64,000 nt of DNA from UBA10649 sp965278945 (lineage in GTDB: Bacteria; Actinomycetota; Actinomycetes; S36-B12). The notes beneath the pieces are model-generated. The model made no database searches. It had not been told where the DNA came from and saw only the letters and a program-made list of their open reading frames with translations. Location of the stretch: contig OZ257128.1 in NCBI GenBank assembly GCA_965278945.1, positions 1,798,001 through 1,862,000 of the forward strand, in the 5' to 3' direction. The position numbers and the translations under genes are program-made. Position 1 is the first letter of the stretch. Each line of letters opens with the position of its first letter. Of this stretch, positions 8,148 through 16,215 are shown one piece after another.

Positions 8148-8984
8148 CTAGGAGCGCGACATACGGTCGACGAGGATCGGAGATGCCGCAGGAGCGAGCA
8201 GCGCGCGGCGGCGGCGGTGATTCACGTACTGCGCACCGAGGACGATCACGAGGGCGACGATGAACACGAGCGAGGCAAGCGCGTTGACCTGCACAGGTAT
8301 GCCGCGCTGGGCAGCACCCCAGATGAAGATCGGGAAGGTGACAAGAGTGCCCGCGTTGAAGAAGCTGATGATGAAGTCGTCGAACGACAGCGAGAAGCCG
8401 AGCAGGGCCGCGCCGAGGATGCCGGGGAGCACGAGCGGGAAGGTCACGTAGCGGAAGGTGGCCCGCGGACTGGCGTACAGGTCGCGGGACGCCTCCTCAA
8501 GACGTGGATCCAGGCCCTGCAGACGAGCCTTCACCGTGACGACGACAAACGAGATGATGAACATGATGTGCGCCACGAGCACGGTGCCCATCCCGAGTGG
8601 GAACCGCATGTTCAAGAACAGCGCGAGCAGGCTTGCTCCCATGACCACCTCTGGGGTCGCCATGGGCAGGAAGATGAGCAGGTTGGTCGTGCCTCGACCG
8701 CGGAAGCGATACCGCACCAGGCCGAAGGCGATCATCGATCCGAGAAGCGTGGCAATCAGGGTTGCGATCAGTCCGATCTGGATGCTCGTGACGAATGATG
8801 AGCACACGCCGGGGACGCCGCACAGGTTCGTCCACGCATCGAGCGAGAACTCGTTCCACGACAGGTTGAACCGGCCCTCGGGCTTGTTAAAGCTCAGCAC
8901 GATGACCACGGCGATGGGAATGAACAGGTAGATGAGGACGAGGATCGCGACGATCCCGATGACGTTCTTGCGAAGCCAGCGCAT
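8148..8984 (-). CDS. potC: Polyamine ABC transporter permease (PotC-like)
   Basis: Inner-membrane permease half of a spermidine/putrescine-type importer. The 278 residues show about six hydrophobic segments, beginning MRWLRKNVIGIVAILVLIY, and the cytoplasmic coupling (EAA) loop EASRDLYASPRATFRYVTFP typical of PotC. Its ATG shares one base with the potB stop (TGATG). The downstream gene is 53 bp away. Family members also carry other cations such as betaine or choline, so the substrate rests on the neighbouring amine-catabolism genes. Confidence 0.9.
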   Translation of the reverse strand: MRWLRKNVIGIVAILVLIYLFIPIAVVIVLSFNKPEGRFNLSWNEFSLDAWTNLCGVPGVCSSFVTSIQIGLIATLIATLLGSMIAFGLVRYRFRGRGTTNLLIFLPMATPEVVMGASLLALFLNMRFPLGMGTVLVAHIMFIISFVVVTVKARLQGLDPRLEEASRDLYASPRATFRYVTFPLVLPGILGAALLGFSLSFDDFIISFFNAGTLVTFPIFIWGAAQRGIPVQVNALASLVFIVALVIVLGAQYVNHRRRRALLAPAASPILVDRMSRS

Positions 8985-9880
8985 CAGACGAGATCCTCCG
9001 TCCCGGCTCGTCGGATATAGGTGAAGACCACGACCAGGATCGCGGCCATCAGGACGAACGAGAGCGCACTCGCGGTCGGATAGTCGCGGAACTCGATGAA
9101 GTTCGTCTGGATGACGTTCCCGATCATTCGATCCTTCGTCGATCCCAGCAGTTCGGCATTGATGTAGTCACCCGCCGCCGGGATGAATGTCAGGAGCGTG
9201 CCCGCGACGACGCCGGGCATCGACAGCGGCCAGGTGATCTTCCTGAACGCCTTCTGCGGAGACGCGTACAGATCGCTGCCCGCTTCGATCAGTCGCGGAT
9301 CGATCTTCTCCAGCGCTGCATACAGCGGCAGGATCATGAACGGCAAGAAGTTGTAGGTCAGGCCGGTGATAACCGCGAGGCCGGTATTGAGGATGCGGTC
9401 GTCCGGAAGCAGGTGCAATGCGTTCAGGGTCGACGTGATGAAGCCCTCGTCGCTCAGGATCGTCTTCCACGCATACGTGCGCAGGAGGAATGACGCGAAG
9501 GCCGGCGCGATCACCAGCACAAGCATCAACGACCGCCAGCGACCGGCCTTGAACGCGATGAAGTAGGCCAACGGGTACGCAATGAGCAGCGCGAGTGCGG
9601 TCGCGATTCCGGCGTAGAGGAAGGACCGCAGGAATTGCGGCCAGTACTGGGCCAGGGCCTCCGTGTAGTTGGAGAACTCCAGGCCGGCCATGTACTTGCC
9701 CGACCTGCCGGGAATCGGCTGCTGGAGGCTGGTGAAGAACAGCGTGACGAACGGAATCGCGAAGAAGACGGCGAGCCACGCCAGTCCGGGGAACAGCAGC
9801 AGATAGCCCGTGCGCGACCGGCGCTGGGTGGTGGCCGGCGCGGGGCCTTTGCCCGTGGCGGTCGGGACCACTGCTGCCAT
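8984..9880 (-). CDS. potB: Polyamine ABC transporter permease (PotB-like)
   Basis: Second permease subunit of the polyamine-type importer, 298 residues. A charged N-terminus (TQRRSRTGYLLLFPG) leads into about six transmembrane helices, with the coupling loop EAGSDLYASPQKAFRKITWP and a large periplasmic loop after helix 1, as in PotB. It lies 2 bp after the potA stop and overlaps potC by one base, so the subunits are probably translated together. Confidence 0.9.
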   Translation of the reverse strand: MAAVVPTATGKGPAPATTQRRSRTGYLLLFPGLAWLAVFFAIPFVTLFFTSLQQPIPGRSGKYMAGLEFSNYTEALAQYWPQFLRSFLYAGIATALALLIAYPLAYFIAFKAGRWRSLMLVLVIAPAFASFLLRTYAWKTILSDEGFITSTLNALHLLPDDRILNTGLAVITGLTYNFLPFMILPLYAALEKIDPRLIEAGSDLYASPQKAFRKITWPLSMPGVVAGTLLTFIPAAGDYINAELLGSTKDRMIGNVIQTNFIEFRDYPTASALSFVLMAAILVVVFTYIRRAGTEDLV

Positions 9881-9882
9881 GC

Positions 9883-11046
9883 TCAGCTCGCCGAGTCGGT
9901 GATCAGCGCCTGGCTTGCCGCCTCGAGCGCGAGGACCTCCGGATCAACGCCGATCGTCGTGCCCGCGGAGCCGTCGAGGCCGAAGGTGTGCTGCGTCGCC
10001 CAGTGGATGACGACCTCGTCGCCGACCTCGCAGCGATCACCGACGACGACGTTCTGCTCGAAGACGATGAGCTCCTGCTGCCAGGCGGTCATGACGAGGT
10101 ACTGGGTCGACACGCCCGTGTACGAGACATCGGTGACCTTGCCGTGCAGGCGGTTGTGGCCCTCGGGCACCTGTGGCTCGTCGACCAGGTCCAAGATCGT
10201 CATCTTCTCCGGTCGCACTCCCACGATGACGGCACTGCCGGTCGCGAAGTTGCGATCCGCGGGTATCGCAAACGTCTCGTCGAAGGCCGCGACGAGGCTC
10301 TGCTCCCCCGAGCGGCCCGCGCTCGTTCCCTGAATCAGGTTCGACTGGCCCAGGAAGTTCGCGACGAACACGGTGCGCGGCAGTTCGTAGATGTCCGCCG
10401 GATGTCCGAGCTGCTCGATCCGACCAGCATTCATGACCGCGACGGTGTCGGCCATCGTCATGGCCTCCTCCTGGTCGTGCGTGACGTGAACGAAGGTGGT
10501 GCCGACCTCGGTCTGGATGCGCTTGAGTTCGATCTGCATCTGGCGCCGCAGCTTCAGGTCCAGGGCGCCGAGCGGTTCGTCCAGAAGCAGGACGTCGGGC
10601 TGGTTGATGAGCGCTCGGGCGACCGCTACGCGCTGCTGCTGCCCACCCGACAACTGGCTCGGCTTGCGTCGCGCGAGAGCTCCGAGTTCGACCAGGTCGA
10701 GCATCTGCTCCACCTTGGGCTTGATGTCCTTGACCTTGCGGCGGCGAAGCCCGAAGGCGACGTTCTCGAAGATGTCCAGGTGCGGGAACAGTGCGTACGA
10801 CTGGAAGACGGTGTTCACCGGACGCTCGAACGCACGTAGCGAGGTGATGTCCTTCTCGCCGATGTGAATCGTCCCGGACGTCGGATCCTCGAGGCCGGCG
10901 ACCATGCGCAACGTCGTGGTCTTGCCGCAGCCCGATGCGCCGAGGAGCGCGAAGAAGGAGCCTCCCGGGATCGTCAGCGTGAGATCGTCGACTGCCGCAT
11001 TCTCGCCGAACCGCTTGGTGAGATTGCGCAGATGCAGATCGTCCAC
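9883..11046 (-). CDS. potA: Polyamine ABC transporter ATP-binding protein (PotA-like)
   Basis: ATPase of the importer, 387 residues. Walker A GASGCGKT at 36-43, Q-loop in NTVFQSYALFPH, signature LSGGQQQRVAVARAL, Walker B VLLLDEPLGALD and the switch histidine in VTHDQEEA are all intact. The C-terminal third (about 240-387) is the TOBE-type regulatory region seen in PotA. The gene starts one base after the potD stop codon. The complete motif set argues for an active transporter. Confidence 0.94.
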   Translation of the reverse strand: MDDLHLRNLTKRFGENAAVDDLTLTIPGGSFFALLGASGCGKTTTLRMVAGLEDPTSGTIHIGEKDITSLRAFERPVNTVFQSYALFPHLDIFENVAFGLRRRKVKDIKPKVEQMLDLVELGALARRKPSQLSGGQQQRVAVARALINQPDVLLLDEPLGALDLKLRRQMQIELKRIQTEVGTTFVHVTHDQEEAMTMADTVAVMNAGRIEQLGHPADIYELPRTVFVANFLGQSNLIQGTSAGRSGEQSLVAAFDETFAIPADRNFATGSAVIVGVRPEKMTILDLVDEPQVPEGHNRLHGKVTDVSYTGVSTQYLVMTAWQQELIVFEQNVVVGDRCEVGDEVVIHWATQHTFGLDGSAGTTIGVDPEVLALEAASQALITDSAS

Positions 11047-11047
11047 G

Positions 11048-12274
11048 TCAGTTGCCGATCGCGCTCTGGAACGACCTCTCGTACTGCTCGTTCTGCTCGG
11101 CCGTCAGTTCCATGAACACGAACGTTCGATCCAGCGTCGCCTCTGTCGGGAAGATGAACTCGTTCGTTGCCAGCTCCGGATCCAGCGTCTCCATCGCGGC
11201 CTGCGCACCCTCGACGGGGCAGATGTAGTTGACGTACGCGGCGACCTCGGCCGCGACGGTCGGGTCGTAGTAGTAGTTCATGATCAGCTCGGCGTTCTTC
11301 TTGTGCGCGGCGAGCGCCGGGATCAGCATGTTGTCCGTCCACAGCGTGCCGCCGCTCTCGGGGATCTCGAAGGCGAACTCGTCGCCGAGCGCGAAGATGT
11401 CGCCCGACCAGCCGATGACCGCGATCACGTCGCCCGACTCGAGTGCGGCGATGTAGTCGTTGCCGGTCACCTGACGGATCTGGCCGCTGTCGACCTGCTC
11501 GGTGAGCGCGGCGATCGCCTGATTGAACTGCTCGTCGGTGAAGTTGGACGGGTCGTTGCCCTGCCACGCGATGATGCAGCCCATCGTGTCGCGCATCTCG
11601 GACAGGACGGTGATGCGGCCCTTCAGCGCCGGATCGAACAGTTCGTCGAGCGAGGTCATCTTGTCGCTGCCGGTGGCCTCCTTGAGCGCAGCCTTGTTGT
11701 AGCCAAGGCCGCCGATTCCCGACTGCCACGGGAGCGTGTACTCGCGCGTCGGGTCGAACGACACGCTCGCGAGCCGGGGAATGATGTTGCCCGAGTTCGG
11801 CATGATCGACTTGTCGAGCTTCTGCGCGTAGCCGTTCTGGATCCACAGCGCGGCCATCCAGTCGGTGAGGACTACGAGGTCCCGGCCGATGTCCTGGCCC
11901 TGCTCGAGCTGCGTGCGGACCTTGGCGAAGAACTCGTTGTTGTCGTTGATGTCCTCGGTGTACGTGACCGCAATGCCGGACTCCGTCTGGAACGCCTCGA
12001 GAGTGGGACGCTGCCCGCTCTCGTCGTCAATGTCGATGTACAGCGGCCAGTTCGACCAGTTAGCCGCCTTGTCCGTGTCGGACTGGTCCTCCGCGCTGGG
12101 CGCGACCGCTGGCCCACTCCCGTCGGCGGCAGCATCCTCGCCGCTTGCACCGCACGCGGCGGCGAGCATCGCGGCGCCGCCGAGGCCGGCGGCCTGAATG
12201 ATCCGGCGCCGAGAAACCGACGACCTCATGGTCCCGGCAATAGCGGCGATGGCCTGTGGTCGCGGCGTGCTCAT
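11048..12274 (-). CDS. potD: Polyamine-binding lipoprotein (PotD-like)
   Basis: Extracellular solute-binding protein of the PotD/PotF class, 408 residues. The N-terminus combines a twin-arginine stretch (SRRRIIQ, 21-27) with a lipobox-like LAAAC whose Cys41 would carry the lipid. An Asp/Glu-rich linker follows, then the PotD-like part starting NWSNWPLYIDID. ATG 12274 is preceded by GGAGGG at about 8 bp; the internal Met at 12229 is less likely. It follows the MocR-type regulator by 63 bp on the same strand, so the regulator may head the operon. Confidence 0.9.
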   Translation of the reverse strand: MSTPRPQAIAAIAGTMRSSVSRRRIIQAAGLGGAAMLAAACGASGEDAAADGSGPAVAPSAEDQSDTDKAANWSNWPLYIDIDDESGQRPTLEAFQTESGIAVTYTEDINDNNEFFAKVRTQLEQGQDIGRDLVVLTDWMAALWIQNGYAQKLDKSIMPNSGNIIPRLASVSFDPTREYTLPWQSGIGGLGYNKAALKEATGSDKMTSLDELFDPALKGRITVLSEMRDTMGCIIAWQGNDPSNFTDEQFNQAIAALTEQVDSGQIRQVTGNDYIAALESGDVIAVIGWSGDIFALGDEFAFEIPESGGTLWTDNMLIPALAAHKKNAELIMNYYYDPTVAAEVAAYVNYICPVEGAQAAMETLDPELATNEFIFPTEATLDRTFVFMELTAEQNEQYERSFQSAIGN

Positions 12275-12337
12275 GGCGTGTCCCTCCGGTCGGATGTGCG
12301 TACGCTACCGATTTGCGCGGATCTTCGCTGCCATGGA

Positions 12338-13753
12338 CTACACCCCGCGAAGCGTCGGCCCAGCCTTCGCTGCCTTGGCGAGCGCGGAGATCACGTGCTG
12401 CAACTGCGCAGGGTCGTGCTCATCGAGGACGCCGGTCGTCACGCGAACATGCTGGGTTCGCGACGCGACTCCCGCGCCGAGCGCCGCGGGGACGATGAAC
12501 GGACTGCCCGGAGAGACCCGAATGCCCAACGCCGCGAGCGTGATCAATGCCGCCCGTTCGTCCTGCACCTCCACCCACGCGTTGATGCCGTCTCCTGGCG
12601 TGCTCACGACTCCCTCGCCCGCGAGGCCGGCGCGCACGGCGAGGCTTCGCATCGCGTAGGTCGACCGCGCGCGACGCACCGCTGCAACCGACGAGGCATC
12701 GGTGAGCAGGTCCACGAGCACGGCCTGGAGCAGGCGACTGGTCCACCCGGGGCCGAGCATCCGTCGGGACACCAGGGGATCCACGACATCGGCCGAGCCG
12801 CCCACGGCAGCGATCCTCAGGTCGGGGCCGTGCGACTTGGAGTAACTGCGGATGTGGACGGTTCGATCGGGCAGGTGCTTGCCGATGCTGACGTCCTCCC
12901 CCGTCGCGATGTCGCCGCTGTGGTCATCCTCGACGACGAGAGTGCGCGAGGCCTCCAGAAGGACCGCAAGCTCGGCGCAGCGGGCCGTGACCATGCTGAT
13001 GCCGGTGGGGTTCTGGGCCCGGGGCTGCACGAACACCGCGACCGGATCAAGGGCGAGCGCATGGCTCAGCGAGGCGGGAGTGATGCCCGAGTCGTCCAGT
13101 TCCAACGGGATGATCTCGGCTCCGGCGCGCTCGAGCAGGTCGATGAGGGGTGGGAAGCCTGGGCTCTCCATCGCCACCCGGTCACCGAGCCTGACGACCT
13201 GGTCGACGATCCGTGACATGGCGTCCAGAGCGCCATCGACGACGGTGAGCCTCGCCGGGGGGAACGGCCAGCTGTCCCGAAGCAGCCGGTCCAGTTCGGG
13301 AAGCACGGGGTCGTCCAGATAGCTGGTCGTCCAGGACTGGGAACCCGCAACGACGCGCTCGACCGAGTCTCGAAGCTGCGGCAGCAGTGCGGAGTCCGGT
13401 GTGCCCGTCGACAGGTTGATCCCCTCCGAGAGCGGGGCACCCCCGATACCCATGTAGCGGCTCGGGCGGGTGGGCTCGACGGTGTCGCGGACGAATGTTC
13501 CCGCGCGCCCTCGGGCCTGGATGGCGCCGACGGCGGCCAGTGCCTGCCACGCCTCGCTCACGGTCGCCGGGCTGACGCCGATCTCCTTGGCCAGGTCGCG
13601 AACCGTCGGCAGCCGGTCACCGGTCGTGAGCTGCCCGGCCCGGATGAGTCGGTGCACCGCAGCCGCGATGCCCTTGGGCGAGCGGTCCTGGACGGCGGCT
13701 GCCACGAGGGACGTATCCGGGCCGCTGGGCTCAACTGCGGGAACGGCGCTCAT
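12338..13753 (-). CDS. MocR/GabR-type transcriptional regulator (GntR helix-turn-helix fused to aminotransferase domain)
   Basis: A PLP-sensing regulator of 471 residues. The N-terminal ~75 residues form a GntR-type winged helix (GDRLPTVRDLAKEIGVSPAT). The rest is a fold-type I aminotransferase domain with NPTG and SYSKSHGPD, whose lysine would bind PLP. The ATG at 13753 has GGGAGG upstream; an earlier in-frame GTG at 13792 has no ribosome site. It is transcribed away from the pyrimidine operon and towards potDABC. Such regulators often control GABA, polyamine or vitamin B6 genes, so control of the pot operon or of the divergent operon is plausible but not shown. Confidence 0.9.
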   Translation of the reverse strand: MSAVPAVEPSGPDTSLVAAAVQDRSPKGIAAAVHRLIRAGQLTTGDRLPTVRDLAKEIGVSPATVSEAWQALAAVGAIQARGRAGTFVRDTVEPTRPSRYMGIGGAPLSEGINLSTGTPDSALLPQLRDSVERVVAGSQSWTTSYLDDPVLPELDRLLRDSWPFPPARLTVVDGALDAMSRIVDQVVRLGDRVAMESPGFPPLIDLLERAGAEIIPLELDDSGITPASLSHALALDPVAVFVQPRAQNPTGISMVTARCAELAVLLEASRTLVVEDDHSGDIATGEDVSIGKHLPDRTVHIRSYSKSHGPDLRIAAVGGSADVVDPLVSRRMLGPGWTSRLLQAVLVDLLTDASSVAAVRRARSTYAMRSLAVRAGLAGEGVVSTPGDGINAWVEVQDERAALITLAALGIRVSPGSPFIVPAALGAGVASRTQHVRVTTGVLDEHDPAQLQHVISALAKAAKAGPTLRGV

Positions 13754-13816
13754 CGTGACCGCGCCTCCCACGATCGAAACGGCCTGGCACACAAAAAGAT
13801 GGCCGGGAAGTTAGTA

Positions 13817-13843
13817 GAAACGCCGTTGTAACACATCTGAAAG
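13817..13843. promoter_or_regulatory. Candidate GlnR box in the divergent mocR / pyrimidine-operon promoter region
   Basis: Reads GAAAC-n6-GTAAC-n6-GAAAG: three half-boxes in helical register (11 bp period), matching the actinobacterial GlnR pattern of alternating GTnAC and GAAAC blocks separated by 6 bp. It overlaps a possible -35 (TTGTAA, 13826-13831) that stands 16 bp before TAAGGT (13848-13853). The last half-box deviates at one base and a fourth block is not evident. Position and register suggest nitrogen control of the operon. Confidence 0.5.
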
Positions 13844-13905
13844 TGTCTAAGGTCAAGAATCACAAAAAAGCGATCGCCGCTGCCGAGCGGCGAGAGGAGG
13901 ACCGC

Positions 13906-14742
13906 ATGACCATCGTTCGCGCCGCACTAGTGCAGACGAGCTGGACAGGCGACAAGGAGTCGATGATCGTCGCTCACGAGGCCTACGCCCGTGAGGCGGC
14001 CGCCCAGGGCGCCAAGGTGATCTGCTTCCAAGAGCTCTTCTACGGGCCGTATTTCTGCCAGGTACAGGACACGCAGTTCTACGAGTACGCCGAGTCGATC
14101 CCCGGCCCGACGACCGAGCGCTTCCAGGTGCTCGCCAAGGAACTCGGCATGGTGATGATCTTGCCGATGTACGAGCAGGAGCAGCCTGGCGTCCTCTACA
14201 ACACCGCCGCCGTCCTCGACTCCGACGGCAGCTACCTCGGCAAGTACCGCAAGCAGCACATCCCCCACGTCCCGGGCTTCTGGGAGAAGTTCTACTTCCG
14301 TCCGGGCAACGGCGGGTACCCGGTATTCGACACCGCGGTCGGCAAGATCGGCGTGTACATCTGCTACGACCGCCACTTCCCCGAGGGCTGGCGCGCCCTG
14401 GGCCTCAACGGTGCGCAGATCGTGTTCAACCCGTCCGCCACCTCGCGTGGCCTGTCCCAGTACCTGTGGGGAATCGAGCAGCCCGCTGCCGCCGTGGCAA
14501 ACGAGTACTACGTCGGGGCGATCAACCGGGTCGGAATCGAGTCGCTAGGCGATGACGATTTCTACGGCCAGTCCTACTTCGTCGACCCCGAGGGCAACTA
14601 CGTCGACGAGAAGGGCGATGCGCACAAGCCCGAGCTGATCGTTCGCGACCTCGACATGGACCTCATCAACGTGGTTCGCAACCGCTGGCCGTTCTACCGT
14701 GACCGTCGCCCTGATGCCTACGACGACCTCGTCCGCCCGTAA
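13906..14742 (+). CDS. Beta-ureidopropionase (nitrilase superfamily)
   Basis: Hydrolyses N-carbamoyl-beta-alanine to beta-alanine, CO2 and ammonia, the last ring-derived step of reductive pyrimidine catabolism. The 278 residues carry the nitrilase triad: Glu43 in FQELFYG, Lys116 in KYRKQHIPH and Cys153 in YICYDRHFPE. The ATG at 13906 is preceded 5 bp upstream by GAGGAGG; an upstream in-frame GTG would add 21 lysine/arginine-rich residues not expected in the family. The dihydropyrimidinase gene follows after 18 bp, which supports this substrate over other carbamoyl amino acids. Confidence 0.9.
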   Translation: MTIVRAALVQTSWTGDKESMIVAHEAYAREAAAQGAKVICFQELFYGPYFCQVQDTQFYEYAESIPGPTTERFQVLAKELGMVMILPMYEQEQPGVLYNTAAVLDSDGSYLGKYRKQHIPHVPGFWEKFYFRPGNGGYPVFDTAVGKIGVYICYDRHFPEGWRALGLNGAQIVFNPSATSRGLSQYLWGIEQPAAAVANEYYVGAINRVGIESLGDDDFYGQSYFVDPEGNYVDEKGDAHKPELIVRDLDMDLINVVRNRWPFYRDRRPDAYDDLVRP

Positions 14743-14760
14743 GCGAAGGAGACCTCGCCC

Positions 14761-16179
14761 ATGACCATCCTCATCAAGAACGGCAGCGTTGTCTCCGCGC
14801 AGGGGACGATTCAGGCGGACGTGCTCATCGACGGCGAGAAGATCGCCGCCGTCATCGCACCCGGAGACACGACGCTCGGCAGCAGTATTGAGGCGACCGC
14901 CGATCGAGTCATCGATGCCACCGGCAAGTACGTCGTGCCCGGCGGCATCGACGGACACACCCACATGGAGATGCCGTTCGGCGGCACCGTCGCGAGCGAC
15001 ACGTTCGAGACCGGCACCCGCGCCGCCGCGTGGGGCGGCACGACCACCATCATCGACTTCGCGGTGCAAAAGCAGGGCGAGCGCGTGCAGGACTGCCTCG
15101 CCGCGTGGCATCAGAAGGCCGCGGGCAACACGCATATCGACTACGGCTTCCACCAAGTCGTCGGCGGTGTCGACAGCGAGTCGCTCAAGGCGATGGACGA
15201 GCTGATCGACGAGGGCGTCACGACCTTCAAGCTGTTCATGGCGTACCCCGGCGTCTTCCTCAGTACCGACGGCCAGATCGTCCAGGCGATGCAGCAGGCA
15301 TCGAGCAACGGCTCGATGATCATGATGCATGCTGAGAACGGCAGTGCGATCGACGTGCTCATCGCGCAGGCGCTCGCGGAGGGCAAGACCGACCCGAAGT
15401 ACCACTCGCTGACGAGGCCGTGGGAGACCGAGGCCGAGGCGACGAACCGCGCGATCATGCTCGCCCGCATGACGGGAGCGCCGCTGTACATCGTGCACAT
15501 GTCAGCGAAGCAGGCGGTCAACGTGCTGCAGGCCAACCGCGACGAGGGCTGGAACGTCTTCGGCGAGACCTGCCCCCAGTACCTGTACCTGTCACTCGAG
15601 GACCAGCTGTCGCAGCCGGGATTCGAGGGTGCGAAGTGGGTGTGCTCGACCCCCCTGCGGTCGAAGGCCGAGGAGCACCAGAAGGAGTTGTGGCGCTACC
15701 TGCGCACCAACGACCTGTCCGTCATCAGCACCGACCACTGCCCCTTCTGCTTCAAGGAGCAAAAGGAGATGGGCGTCGGGGACTTCTCGAAGATCCCCAA
15801 TGGCATCGGCTCGGTCGAGCACCGCATGGACCTGATCTTCCAGGGCGTCGTCGACGGCGAGATCAGCATCGAGCGGTGGGTTGAGCTGTGCTCGACGACC
15901 CCGGCTCGCATGTTCGGGCTGTACGGGCGCAAGGGAGCGATCGCGCCCGGGTTCGATGCCGACGTCGTCGTGTATGACCCGGCCGGACGCACCGAGATCG
16001 GCTTCCACAAGACGCACCACATGAACATGGACCACTCCGCGTGGGAGGGATTCGTCATCGACGGTCACGTCGACACGGTGATCTCGCGCGGTCTCGTCGT
16101 CGTCGACGACAACGAGTACCACGGCGTGAAGGGCCACGGTCAGTTCCTCAAGCGAGGGCTCTCGCAGTACCTCATCTGA
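14761..16179 (+). CDS. hydA: Dihydropyrimidinase
   Basis: Opens the ring of 5,6-dihydrouracil or dihydrothymine to N-carbamoyl-beta-amino acid. The 472-residue amidohydrolase has zinc ligands H66 and H68 (GHTHMEMPFGG), K157 in TTFKLFMAYPG, which would be carbamylated to bridge the metals, H190 in HAENG, HMS, and the aspartate of STDHCPF. Length and motifs match dihydropyrimidinase and hydantoinase. It sits second in the operon, between beta-ureidopropionase and a semialdehyde dehydrogenase, so uracil/thymine breakdown is the best reading. The ATG follows AAGGAGA. Confidence 0.94.
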   Translation: MTILIKNGSVVSAQGTIQADVLIDGEKIAAVIAPGDTTLGSSIEATADRVIDATGKYVVPGGIDGHTHMEMPFGGTVASDTFETGTRAAAWGGTTTIIDFAVQKQGERVQDCLAAWHQKAAGNTHIDYGFHQVVGGVDSESLKAMDELIDEGVTTFKLFMAYPGVFLSTDGQIVQAMQQASSNGSMIMMHAENGSAIDVLIAQALAEGKTDPKYHSLTRPWETEAEATNRAIMLARMTGAPLYIVHMSAKQAVNVLQANRDEGWNVFGETCPQYLYLSLEDQLSQPGFEGAKWVCSTPLRSKAEEHQKELWRYLRTNDLSVISTDHCPFCFKEQKEMGVGDFSKIPNGIGSVEHRMDLIFQGVVDGEISIERWVELCSTTPARMFGLYGRKGAIAPGFDADVVVYDPAGRTEIGFHKTHHMNMDHSAWEGFVIDGHVDTVISRGLVVVDDNEYHGVKGHGQFLKRGLSQYLI

Positions 16180-16215
16180 TGTTTGACATTGCACCACCAA
16201 GAGCGGAGTAGTCCC

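Noticed and set aside
10904..13216. 770-residue plus-strand frame
   Set aside because: Spans potA, potD and mocR on the opposite strand; composition is typical of antisense reading of GC-rich genes.
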